Assembly (NCBI RefSeq): GCF_002752635.1
Contig: NZ_AYTW01000008.1
Span: 1 to 64,000 of the forward strand
Reading direction: 5' to 3'
Length of the DNA stretch: 64,000 nt
Source of the DNA: Mesotoga sp. Brook.08.105.5.1
GTDB taxonomy: Bacteria; Thermotogota; Thermotogae; Petrotogales; Kosmotogaceae
This document shows positions 36,476 through 43,807 of this stretch, one piece after another. The position numbers were made by a program, and so were the translations under genes. Positions within the stretch are counted from its first letter, which is position 1; the number at the start of each line of letters is the position of its first letter. The notes below the pieces were generated by a model. It searched no databases. It saw nothing but the letters and a program-made list of their open reading frames with translations, and was not told the origin of the DNA.

Positions 36476-36775
36476 GACGCAAGGCGCCGAAGATCATCGG
36501 CGGACGCAAGGCCGGTAAGTTCATCCCGGGACGCAGGGCTGACAAAGATCATGCCAGGACGCAATGCCCGCTTCGCGGGAAAGAGCCGCTTGGACAAGAA
36601 ACGCTGACTGCTCTACGCTGAGAAGATCATTCCAGGAAGTAATGCCCGGAGAACCACCCGGGGAAGTCAGGCTTGTTTGAAACATCAGAAGCAAGGCGCC
36701 GAAGATCATCGGCGGACGCAAGGCCGGTAACTTCATCCCGGGACGCAAGGCCCGCTTCGCGGGGATGAAAAACCA
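36476..36775 (+). repeat. Variable-stem hairpin array 1
   Basis: Constant spacers GACGCAAGGC/GACGCAATGC alternate with different self-complementary stems: CGCCGA/TCGGCG, CCGGTAAGTTCATCCCGG, CCCGC/GCGGG, CCGGA/CCCGG. The two halves of the array repeat each other. It leads into the four-helix-bundle gene at 36858. Confidence 0.8.
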
Positions 36776-36824
36776 CCAATAACAAAGTCATTGAGAGCAG
36801 TTGAAGGCCAAAACGTGAAAATGC

Positions 36825-36857
36825 TATATTTTCCTCAGCATATGTTGAGGAGGTTAG
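36825..36857 (+). promoter_or_regulatory. Conserved leader of four-helix-bundle copy 6
   Basis: TATATT (36825-36830) is followed by an inverted repeat TCCTCA/TGAGGA (36832-36837 and 36846-36851) whose right arm is part of the ribosome site GAGGAGG. The same arrangement precedes copies 7, 8 and 9. If TATATT is the -10 box, the repeat straddles the transcription start (operator); if transcription starts earlier, it would hide the ribosome site. Confidence 0.55.
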
Positions 36858-37217
36858 ATGATGGACATTGAGAATCTTCAAATCTGGAAGCTTGGAGTGA
36901 CATTAGCAAAAGACATTTATCTTCTGACTGAAAAGTTTCCCAAAAGCGAACTTTACGGCCTGACTGATCAGATTAGGCGAGCCGCCGTCTCGATTCCCTC
37001 AAATATTGCCGAAGGCAAGGGACGATCCACAGCAAAAGACTTCGTTCATTTTCTCAATAATGGAAGAGGTTCTTTATATGAACTCGCGACTCAGCTCTAT
37101 ATTGCGTGTGAGATAGGATACGTCAGAGAGTCGGACTTCTCTTCTCTACAAAAAAGAATAGAGGATCTTTCACATAAGATCGTTGCAATGACGAAGTACC
37201 TTAGGAGCAAGAAGTGA
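36858..37217 (+). CDS. Four-helix-bundle protein (S23/IVP family), copy 6
   Basis: A 119-aa protein: DIENLQIWKLGVTLAKDIYLL, GLTDQIRRAAVSIPSNIAEGKGRS (residues ~35-58), HFLNNGRGSLYELATQLYIA. Copies 6, 7 and 8 are close relatives in tandem on the same strand, each preceded by hairpin-array sequence and the same TATATT...GAGGAGG leader. They differ mainly in the middle and C-terminal helices, so they are old enough duplicates to have diverged while keeping the core. Confidence 0.92.
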   Translation: MMDIENLQIWKLGVTLAKDIYLLTEKFPKSELYGLTDQIRRAAVSIPSNIAEGKGRSTAKDFVHFLNNGRGSLYELATQLYIACEIGYVRESDFSSLQKRIEDLSHKIVAMTKYLRSKK

Positions 37218-37234
37218 TGACCTCATAGAACATT

Positions 37235-37412
37235 GGACGCAAGGCCGGCAGAGATCGTGCCCGGACGCAAGGCACTGAGGAACATCAGTGGACGCAAGGC
37301 CGGTGAAGATACTTCTCAGAAGTGAGGCCCGGAAAAGCATCCGGGGAAGTGAGGCTCGCTGCCGCGAGGAAGTGATGCTGGCGCTTACGCGCCAGGAAGC
37401 TGAACTTCAAAA
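37235..37412 (+). repeat. Variable-stem hairpin array 2
   Basis: Units with spacers GGACGCAAGGC and GGAAGTGAGGC/GGAAGTGATGC. Stems include CACTGA/TCAGTG, CCCGGA/TCCGGG, CTCGC/GCGAG and CTGGCGC/GCGCCAG. The spacer type changes from the GACGC to the GAAGTGA form within the array. Confidence 0.8.
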
Positions 37413-37457
37413 GAAAATGACTGCGCGACAGTACTTGAATGGTGAATTTTCAGATGA

Positions 37458-37493
37458 TATATTATCCTCAGTTCATTTTGAGGAGGATAGATC
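37458..37493 (+). promoter_or_regulatory. Conserved leader of four-helix-bundle copy 7
   Basis: TATATT at 37458-37463, then TCCTCA (37465-37470) paired with TGAGGA (37479-37484), which is part of the ribosome site. Confidence 0.55.
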
Positions 37494-37850
37494 ATGGAGA
37501 TCGAAAGGCTTAATATCTGGAATCTCGGTGTTGAGCTTGCAAAGGATGTTTATATTCTTACAGAGAAGTTTCCTAAGAAAGAGGTCTATAGTCTAACCGA
37601 CCAAATAAGAAGAGCTGCGGTTTCTGTACCCTCTAATATCGCAGGAGGGAAAGGTCGTTCATCTGCAAAGGACTTCATTAACTTCCTGAGTGTTGCCAGA
37701 GGGTCACTCTATGAATTAATAACCCAGCTCTATATTGCGAGGGAGATTGGATACCTGACTCAAGAAGATTTCTCAACTCTTCAAAAGAGAATCGAGGATC
37801 TTTCGCATAAGATAGTTGCTATGACGAAGTACCTTAGGAACAAGAAGTGA
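37494..37850 (+). CDS. Four-helix-bundle protein (S23/IVP family), copy 7
   Basis: A 118-aa protein: EIERLNIWNLGVELAKDVYIL, SLTDQIRRAAVSVPSNIAGGKGRS (residues ~35-58; the usual AEG reads AGG), NFLSVARGSLYELITQLYIA. The C-terminal RIEDLSHKIVAMTKYLR is almost identical to that of copy 6, while the rest differs more, which may reflect gene conversion. Confidence 0.92.
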   Translation: MEIERLNIWNLGVELAKDVYILTEKFPKKEVYSLTDQIRRAAVSVPSNIAGGKGRSSAKDFINFLSVARGSLYELITQLYIAREIGYLTQEDFSTLQKRIEDLSHKIVAMTKYLRNKK

Positions 37851-38036
37851 GGCCGACTCCGTCGGGAAGCTCTTTCTGGTTCACCGTCAACGGTTCTCCG
37901 TTCTCCGACAAGAAGATATTTCAGTTGAAAGACGCAATGCGCCGAAGATCATCGGCGGACGCAAGGCCGGGAAGTTCATCCCGGGACGCAGGGCTGGCGA
38001 AGATCATGCCAGGACGTATGGCCCGCTTCGCGGGGA
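37851..38036 (+). repeat. Variable-stem hairpin array 3
   Basis: Stems CCGAC/GTCGG, CGCCGA/TCGGCG, CCGGGAAGTTCATCCCGG, CTGGCGAAGATCATGCCAG and CCCGC/GCGGG between spacers GACGCAATGC, GACGCAAGGC and GACGCAGGGC. Interrupted by a TTCACCGTCAACGGTTCTCCG repeat at about 37880. Confidence 0.8.
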
Positions 38037-38096
38037 TGAAGAATCATCAATTACAGAATGCAAATAAGCCTCTTGAAGACCTAAGACTACAGATGC

Positions 38097-38129
38097 TATA
38101 TTATCCTCAGCTTATTACGAGGAGGATAG
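38097..38129 (+). promoter_or_regulatory. Conserved leader of four-helix-bundle copy 8
   Basis: TATATT at 38097-38102, then TCCTCA (38104-38109) opposite CGAGGA (38118-38123), which is part of the ribosome site. Confidence 0.55.
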
Positions 38130-38504
38130 ATGATGGACATTGAGAATCTTCAAATTTGGAAACTTGGTGTAAAGCTTGCAAAAGACGTTTATCTTCTAAC
38201 TGAGAGATTTCCGAAAAGAGAAATCTATGGCCTGACAGATCAGATTAGACGAGCTGCTGTCTCGATTCCCTCAAATATTGCTGAAGGCAAAGGACGATCA
38301 ACGGCGAAGGATTTTGTTCATTTCTTGAACACTGCGCGAGGTTCACTGTATGAACTGAAAACTCAGCTTTATATCGCACGAGAGATTGAGTATCTAACAG
38401 AAGAAGACTTCTCTTCTTTCCACAAACAAATCGAGAATCTATCCCATAAGATTGTTTCTATGATCAAGTTTCTGAAAGCGAAGAGTGATGGAGTGAAAAG
38501 ATGA
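38130..38504 (+). CDS. Four-helix-bundle protein (S23/IVP family), copy 8
   Basis: A 124-aa protein almost identical to copy 6 over the first half: DIENLQIWKLGVKLAKDVYLL, GLTDQIRRAAVSIPSNIAEGKGRS, HFLNTARGSLYELKTQLYIA. Two ATG codons (38130, 38133) follow GAGGAGG. It is the third of the tandem group. Confidence 0.92.
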   Translation: MMDIENLQIWKLGVKLAKDVYLLTERFPKREIYGLTDQIRRAAVSIPSNIAEGKGRSTAKDFVHFLNTARGSLYELKTQLYIAREIEYLTEEDFSSFHKQIENLSHKIVSMIKFLKAKSDGVKR

Positions 38505-38930
38505 CGCAAGGCTGGCTAAGATCATGCCAGGACGCAAGGCCCGCTTCGCGGGGAAAGAGCCACGTCTAGGAACGAGTTATGAAATTCGGGTTACTAGGAG
38601 CGGGTCATCAGAACCGGGTTTTGAAGAGCGAGATCCCGTATAGGAGCACTACGGGATGACAGTCCCTTCACAGAGATCTTATCACTCCGACCTGGCCGAC
38701 AAGTCCGTCAAATTCTGGACTGCTCCGACAAAAGCGAGAAGAGCTGTCCTTGGAAGAGACGCGAAAAATGGGACAGACGCTAAGATCCCGTCAGTCCCAA
38801 TTTTCGCTCTCGCTTCTTGTGAGCGTAGCGAATGTCTCTACCGTGTTCTTTCTCGAATGGTCTTATCGGAGAACGGGTCCTCGCTCTTGGACGGCCAACT
38901 GAGGACTGCTATTACAGCGCACAGCGGATT
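38505..38930. repeat. Composite repeat region 4
   Basis: A short hairpin-array stretch (to about 38562) is followed by a TATCACTCCGACCTGGCCGA segment (about 38690-38740), the inverted repeat GCGAAAAATGGGACAGAC...TTTTCGC (about 38760-38811), and CAGCGG-type words. No gene is supported. Confidence 0.65.
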
Positions 38931-39461
38931 CTAAAGTGTGTTGAGGTAATCGGTAAATGTTGAGGTGGGAAGTCTTCGTCGTTTCTTGATCATTTGGCTC
39001 CAAATGGTATTTCCTTCAGATTGGTCTATTAAACCTTTGAGTAACGCAGTATGAAGAATCATCGGAGTCGTTAGGTTTCTGAGATGAAACAGCTGAATAT
39101 AGTACTGAATGTCTTTCAAGTTGTTGCTTGCTAACAGTCCTTTGCGTACCTTTGCTAGTGCTATTGCTGAAGCCTTGCCTTTTCCTATACGTTTCTGTCC
39201 ACTCTGCGGGTTTTTTGTCAGCATGTAGTAAAGTTTGAATTCTTCTGTACCGACAAGTATTTCAGCCTTTCTAATTTCGTCTTGAGACAACAGCTGATTC
39301 ACTTTGCTTGAAAGATGACTTATGCTTGGATTTGAAAGCTCATCCAATACCTGTTCTGGAAGGATGATCCGCTTAGCGTAAAGACTTAGCAATATGTCTG
39401 TTCTATCGACCCACAAGAATGAAGAAATACAGTCAGTGTCAAAGAATATCGGCTCAGTCAT
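38931..39461 (-). CDS. PIN-domain protein, probable toxin of a three-gene module
   Basis: A ~176-aa protein with a PIN-like fold: IFFDTDCISSFLWVDR at the N-terminus supplies the first acidic residue, VLDELSNP the second, GKGKASAIALAKVRKGLLASNN (glutamate replaced, but D/N positions kept) and NLKDIQYYIQ the later ones. PIN toxins are metal-dependent ribonucleases. The ATG at 39461 overlaps the upstream stop as ATGACTGA, so it is preferred to an ATG at 39530. With the XRE and ImmA/IrrE genes it forms a tightly overlapped operon. Confidence 0.75.
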   Translation of the reverse strand: MTEPIFFDTDCISSFLWVDRTDILLSLYAKRIILPEQVLDELSNPSISHLSSKVNQLLSQDEIRKAEILVGTEEFKLYYMLTKNPQSGQKRIGKGKASAIALAKVRKGLLASNNLKDIQYYIQLFHLRNLTTPMILHTALLKGLIDQSEGNTIWSQMIKKRRRLPTSTFTDYLNTL

Positions 39462-40203
39462 ATCTCTCTTCGTCTTCTTCGGTTCCGTATACGATATCTG
39501 ACCTGAAAGCTTCAAGAAGGTATTGTTCATATAGCCCTTCGGAGATCACTTCTCTTTCCCTCAGTGTTTCTGCAAGTTTCACATACTTGCCGAATGTTGT
39601 GGCTTTCTTCTCCCCAGAAGAGGGTTTGTAGAGGGTTACATCATAACCTAACCCCTGAGCGGACTTGATGACTCCAGTCTGCATTTCAGACGCTTCTTCT
39701 TCCGTAATATATCCTTCCTTCATCAGTCTGATTAGCGTTGCCTGTCTGCTTAAGCCATAGTACTGCTCGGTTTCGACTACGTTTTGGAGTGAAATCCTTC
39801 CGCTCTTCTGGATACGCTTGCTAAGGAATTCTCTTAATGATTCGTACGGTGCCAGGAAATAAGATGCAAACTTGTTTGCTTCAATTTCGGCAGCGTCTTT
39901 TTCATCGAAGGCGAAAGGGCAGATCACTTTATGAAGATCTTCGTGGAAATAGATGTGGCAGAGTTCATGAGCCGCAGTGAAACGCTGCCTGCCATATGTT
40001 TGCTCAGAATTGACAACTATTATCTTGTTGTCCTCATCTCTTAGACACATCCCGCTGATCCTTTTGCCAAGTGGGTAGTAGACAAGCGTAAGGTCTTCAA
40101 TACTGCCTAATGCAGCGAAAATGTCGATTGGAGAGTAGGGGTCTTCTCCAAGTTGTCTTCTCAGTGAAAGGGCATTTGCATTTATCCGGATATCTTCAGG
40201 CAT
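39454..40203 (-). CDS. ImmA/IrrE family metallopeptidase
   Basis: A 249-aa protein with the zinc-peptidase motif HELCH (residues 79-83, in RFTAAHELCHIYFH) and the downstream glutamate region AAEIEANKFASYFLAPYE, as in ImmA and IrrE. These peptidases cleave partner HTH repressors. The C-terminal ~90 residues are of unknown fold. The start overlaps the XRE stop (ATGCCTGA) and the stop overlaps the PIN gene, so all three should be translationally coupled. The likely substrate is the XRE protein encoded just upstream. Confidence 0.88.
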   Translation of the reverse strand: MPEDIRINANALSLRRQLGEDPYSPIDIFAALGSIEDLTLVYYPLGKRISGMCLRDEDNKIIVVNSEQTYGRQRFTAAHELCHIYFHEDLHKVICPFAFDEKDAAEIEANKFASYFLAPYESLREFLSKRIQKSGRISLQNVVETEQYYGLSRQATLIRLMKEGYITEEEASEMQTGVIKSAQGLGYDVTLYKPSSGEKKATTFGKYVKLAETLREREVISEGLYEQYLLEAFRSDIVYGTEEDEERYD

Positions 40204-40546
40204 GTTCTAGCTCGACCTTCGCCAACTTCTGCATATCAATCAAATTAAGAGCAATCCGGTTTATGACAGCGATTGACTCTAGGTCTTCCGATGCCAGCTC
40301 TCTTGCTCTCATTGCAAACGGTATCTGCTCGCGCAAGATGTCCTCCTCTAATAACGATTCAACAGGCAGGCCAAAAAGATGAGCAAGCTTTTCTAGAGAA
40401 GCCATCGTGATCTGTCGCTGCCCGCTCTCAAATTTCGAGATGTAACTCTGATCTACCTTGAGATACTCTGCCAGCTGACTCTGGGTTATTGAGTTTTTTT
40501 CTCGTATTTCCTTTAACCTGGAGCCTAAAGCTTTCCCGTCCAGCAT
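40196..40546 (-). CDS. XRE-family repressor/antitoxin
   Basis: A 116-aa protein with a classical HTH at residues ~8-62: LKEIREKNSITQSQLAEYLKVDQSYISKFESGQRQI, LEKLAHLFGLPVESLL. GGGAGGGG precedes the ATG. It is first in the XRE-ImmA-PIN operon and probably binds the repeats in its own promoter (40579-40618). Confidence 0.9.
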   Translation of the reverse strand: MLDGKALGSRLKEIREKNSITQSQLAEYLKVDQSYISKFESGQRQITMASLEKLAHLFGLPVESLLEEDILREQIPFAMRARELASEDLESIAVINRIALNLIDMQKLAKVELEHA

Positions 40547-40567
40547 ATCGATCCCCTCCCAGACGAT

Positions 40568-40618
40568 ATTATATCATTTGTCATATTACTTATCATACTG
40601 TGCCTCTATTGTATGACA
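40568..40618 (-). promoter_or_regulatory. Promoter and operator of the XRE-ImmA-PIN operon
   Basis: TATAAT (minus strand, 40568-40573) lies 21 bp before the ATG. Around and upstream of it, TGTCATA (40579-40585), TATCATAC (40591-40598) and GTATGACA (40611-40618) form inverted repeats, a likely XRE operator. No strong -35 box was seen. Confidence 0.6.
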
Positions 40619-40675
40619 CAATGAATATGTCCGTTGGCTTGAGAATGTGGTGAAGGCAGAAAGGCTAGCCTAGGC

Positions 40676-41345
40676 AGGACGCATTGCACTGAGGAGCATC
40701 AGTGGACGCAAGGCGCCGAAAAGCATCGGCGGACGCAATGCCGGCAAAGACCGTGCCGGGACGCAAGCCTGGCGAAGACCACGCCAGGTCGCAATGCCCG
40801 GAAAAGCGTCCGGGGACGCAAGGCTGCCTTCGGCAGGAAGCGATCTGAAAGCCAGTCACCTTCGGTGGCCAGTCTTTGCTTCGCAAAGGCCAGTCTCGCC
40901 TTCGGCGAGGCCAGTTCCGGCTGCGCCGGGCAAACATAGACAATCGAGAAAGAGAACATCGAGAGGTTCGCTGCGCTCACGAGAGAAGAGAGAGAGCCAG
41001 TCACTGGTGAAATGAGACGCAATGCCGGCAAAGATCGTGCCGGGACGCAAGGCTGCCTTCGGCAGGAAGTGAGGCTGGGAAGTACATCCCAGGAAGTGAT
41101 GCCCGGAGGAACGTCCGGGGAAGTGATGCTCGCTGGCGCGAGGAAGTGATGCTGGCGCTTACGCGCCAGGAAGCGACGAAATTGCCAGTCACCTTCGGTG
41201 GCCAGTCTTTGCTTCGCAAAGGCCAGTTCCGGCTGCGCCGGGCAAAAGAGCCGCTGAAGGCTGGACGCTGGGTAGAGCATGGACCCGCTGGCAAAGATCA
41301 AAGAGCCGCTTGTAGGGGCGAACGGCTGTTCGCCCGCAACAGCTA
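40676..41345 (+). repeat. Variable-stem hairpin array 5 (largest)
   Basis: About twenty units. GACGC-type spacers with stems CACTGA/TCAGTG, CGCCGA/TCGGCG, CCGGCA/TGCCGG, CTGGCG/CGCCAG, CCCGGA/TCCGGG, CTGCC/GGCAG; GCCAGT-type spacers at 40851-40930 and 41184-41241; then GAAGTGA-type spacers with CTGGGA/TCCCAG, CTCGC/GCGAG and CTGGCGC/GCGCCAG. It ends with a GGGCGAACGGC palindromic repeat (41314-41333). A plus-strand segment GACAATCGAGAAAGAGAACA (about 40938) recurs at 61356. Confidence 0.85.
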
Positions 41346-41523
41346 GCGGTTGACAATTCAAGAGATTCAGTAGTAACCGGCAGGCACATCAGGGCAGGTA
41401 TACGGGATGATAGCCTTTCGTGTTTCGGGTCATTCTGACGAAACGGGCTGCTAAAATGTCAAGTTGCCGATTAAGGAATATTTTCAGGTGAGATCATTGA
41501 TTCTTGTAATGATACTTGTCGAT

Positions 41524-42168
41524 TCAGGGCTTGAGTTTCTCTATGTATTCTACAAATGGAGCAAAGCTCTGAGGGCATTTCGAGCGAATGTCTTCCAATG
41601 ATGCATTTCTGAGTATTTCAGCAGCCGTTGTTACTCCATATCGCTTCTTCGCTCTTCGAAAGAGACTCTGGATGATTTGTTTGGGAGGATTGTTGTCATC
41701 CTGTTCTTCCACTTCTCTCTTCCATGTTTCGTGAATGCTTATTCCAAGGTGTTCTTGAAGCTGTTCAAAAGCCGCAAGTAACAAGACCTCAAGATCGTGT
41801 TTGAAGCAGAACACTTCGAACCTGCTCATAAAATTCTCTTCATGAGCGGAAAGCAAAGAGCCAAATGACTTCAGAACGTATTCGCGCAACTGCGAGTAAT
41901 TCGCGTGAGGAACCCCAACATTATATGGATAGAGGTCAGGCAGCAGAACTACCGCGCTTTCGCTGTTATTCTTTATGATCCAATACGCTTTTTTCGGATA
42001 CTTGACCAATAGTGCCTTCTTGTTGTTCGACATGTTGCCCGACTGACCAACACTTGCGCATTCTATAGCGATGCCTTCTAAGTTCTTCTTATCAATCAAG
42101 GGCTTCAAGAGTGTCGTCAGGGCGAGTTTATCAGACTCTCCTTCGACATAGACTATCAGTTGGTTCAT
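41524..42168 (-). CDS. DUF4276 family protein (Toprim-like), partner of an AAA ATPase
   Basis: A 214-aa protein. LIVYVEGESDKLALTTLLKPLI at the N-terminus is the acidic first motif (EGxxD) of Toprim-like DUF4276 proteins; VVLLPDLYPYN gives a second acidic site, and FCFKHDLEVLLLAAFEQL is the family's helical motif. Toprim partners of AAA ATPases are commonly nucleases in phage defence. The start overlaps the ATPase stop as ATGA, so the two are translated together. Confidence 0.8.
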   Translation of the reverse strand: MNQLIVYVEGESDKLALTTLLKPLIDKKNLEGIAIECASVGQSGNMSNNKKALLVKYPKKAYWIIKNNSESAVVLLPDLYPYNVGVPHANYSQLREYVLKSFGSLLSAHEENFMSRFEVFCFKHDLEVLLLAAFEQLQEHLGISIHETWKREVEEQDDNNPPKQIIQSLFRRAKKRYGVTTAAEILRNASLEDIRSKCPQSFAPFVEYIEKLKP

Positions 42169-43367
42169 TTTCCTATCATCTCAAACTCCCCGGATCGGTG
42201 CATTATCTCTAGCTCCTGATCTCCGAATTCTTTGAGATTGTCGATGAGGGCTTGTGAAGTTGACGGCTTGAATGATTTAATGTCGCCATCTTCCTTCTTC
42301 AGCACAAGAATATTCTCAATATCGAACATGGAAAGGAAATATGATGAATGAGTAGTTAGCAGAACCTGCGTCTTGTCACTAAGCTTTTTGAATAGTTCGG
42401 CCAAAATCGGATACACTCGAGGATGGATTCCTTGATCAGGTTCGTCAACAAAAACAAGAGTTGGCGGGAATGGGTGAACAGATATGAGGGCCCAACATAG
42501 TATCCTTAGTGTTCCATCCGAAAGATCGGCCAATGTCAGTTCTTCTCCAATGGAGCCCTCTGACCAAAATGCCATAACTTGGCCAGGCCCTCCTCTTGCC
42601 TTAACGGTGATATTTCTGAAACTGGGCAGCATCAGCCCAAGATAGAACTTCAGTTTTTCAAAGATCTCTGGGTACTCTGTCTGGAGATAAAGAAGAACTG
42701 CGCTCAAATTGCCAGCGTTCTCATGAAGCATCGGTTCCTGTTCAGTTATGGAGGGACGCCTGAGCTGCTCGTTACTTATTCTGAAGGAATTATAGAACCT
42801 CCATCTCTGAATGTACTCACGCAGATTATATAGCATGAAGAGTCCAGGATTGTTCATCGTGCTTATTGCCAGCTGATTTGCCTTCAGTAGCTTGATCTTC
42901 TGCTCTTGTAGTTTTTTGAGGCTCGGTTCGTAAATCATCCCTTCACCATTTCTCAACTCCATGTATAGAAACGGCTGATCGTACTTCGTGGATAACGGCC
43001 TGGAAGTTTCAACTCTTTCGTGGTCGACTCGTATAGAACCCATGGGACCAACTATTCTCCCAGAATAAACTACATCGGCACTCAATCCTGCATCGATCGA
43101 CGCTGCCCATTCGATGCGGTCTTCACCTGGAATGTGAAAAATCCTCATTCCTGAAGATCCCTCGATTATTTCTGATGGTATTTCCTGGTACGCACTATTA
43201 CGTAGAAAGCGCAACAGTTCCATCAGGCTTGATTTTCCAGACGCATTCGCGCCGATCAATACCTCAAGACTGCTAAGACCAACTCGGAAATCTTTGAATG
43301 GCCTATATCCAGCGATCCGCATGTCTTTTAGTCTGAACTTGTCAAAGTTGATCTGCGCCATATACAT
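42165..43367 (-). CDS. AAA family ATPase (AAA_15/AAA_21, OLD/RecF-like)
   Basis: An ABC/SMC-type ATPase of ~400 aa. Walker A is GANASGKSS (about residue 41), the signature-like motif is TLADLSDGTLR, and Walker B is PTLVFVDEPDQGIHP followed by a switch histidine in LLTTHSSYFL. It lacks a fused Toprim, which is supplied by the overlapping downstream DUF4276 gene. ATPase plus Toprim pairs form Gabija-, PARIS- or OLD-like defence systems; this pair is not clearly one of them. The start may be GTG 43373, ATG 43367 or ATG 43361. Confidence 0.87.
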   Translation of the reverse strand: MYMAQINFDKFRLKDMRIAGYRPFKDFRVGLSSLEVLIGANASGKSSLMELLRFLRNSAYQEIPSEIIEGSSGMRIFHIPGEDRIEWAASIDAGLSADVVYSGRIVGPMGSIRVDHERVETSRPLSTKYDQPFLYMELRNGEGMIYEPSLKKLQEQKIKLLKANQLAISTMNNPGLFMLYNLREYIQRWRFYNSFRISNEQLRRPSITEQEPMLHENAGNLSAVLLYLQTEYPEIFEKLKFYLGLMLPSFRNITVKARGGPGQVMAFWSEGSIGEELTLADLSDGTLRILCWALISVHPFPPTLVFVDEPDQGIHPRVYPILAELFKKLSDKTQVLLTTHSSYFLSMFDIENILVLKKEDGDIKSFKPSTSQALIDNLKEFGDQELEIMHRSGEFEMIGK

Positions 43368-43407
43368 CACCACACTATGAGTTGCCCTTCATCTAAATTA
43401 TACATAA

Positions 43408-43807
43408 AAGCGAGGGGAAGTGATGCCACCTTCGGTGGGAAGTGAGGCTCGCTGCGCGAGGAAGTGATGCGCCGAAAGATCGACGGCGGAAGTGATGCTC
43501 GCTGGCGCGAGGAAGTGATTCTGCTGACGCAGGAAGCCTCTCAAGTCAACCGTCAACGGTTCACCGTTCTCCGACAAGAGCATGGCCCCGTTCTTGGAAG
43601 AGCGAGAAGAGGAGAGAGGAAGAGAGAGAAAGAGAGGGCGAGACGCGAGCAGCGGGTCTAGGGTTTCGGGTCTAGGGTATCGCAAGAACGGGCGAAAATG
43701 GGACGGTACAGACGTGAGGAGATTCGTCAGTCCCGGTTTTTCGCAGAGATTTTATCGCTCCGACCTGGCCGACAGGTTCGTCAGATTCCGGACTGCTCCG
43801 ACAGTTT
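43408..43807 (+). repeat. Composite repeat region 6
   Basis: Hairpin units with GAAGTGATGC spacers (about 43411-43534; stems CCACC/GGTGG, CGCCGA/CGGCG, CTCGC/GCGAG) are followed by AACCGTCAACGGTTCACCG, a GGGTCTAGGGTTTCGGGTCT direct repeat (about 43651), the GCGAAAATGGGAC inverted repeat (43692-43745) and a CTCCGACCTGGCCGACAGG copy. Confidence 0.7.

Noticed and set aside
36476-41345. CRISPR array
   Set aside because: Spacers are the constant part and the variable parts are palindromic hairpins of different length; no cas genes are near. This is the reverse of a CRISPR layout.
40665-41361. Long open frames on both strands across the hairpin arrays, also at 47653-48170, 53383-53850 and 61021-61665
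   Set aside because: They are translations of the repeat units, lack ribosome sites and resemble each other only because the DNA repeats. No family is recognised.
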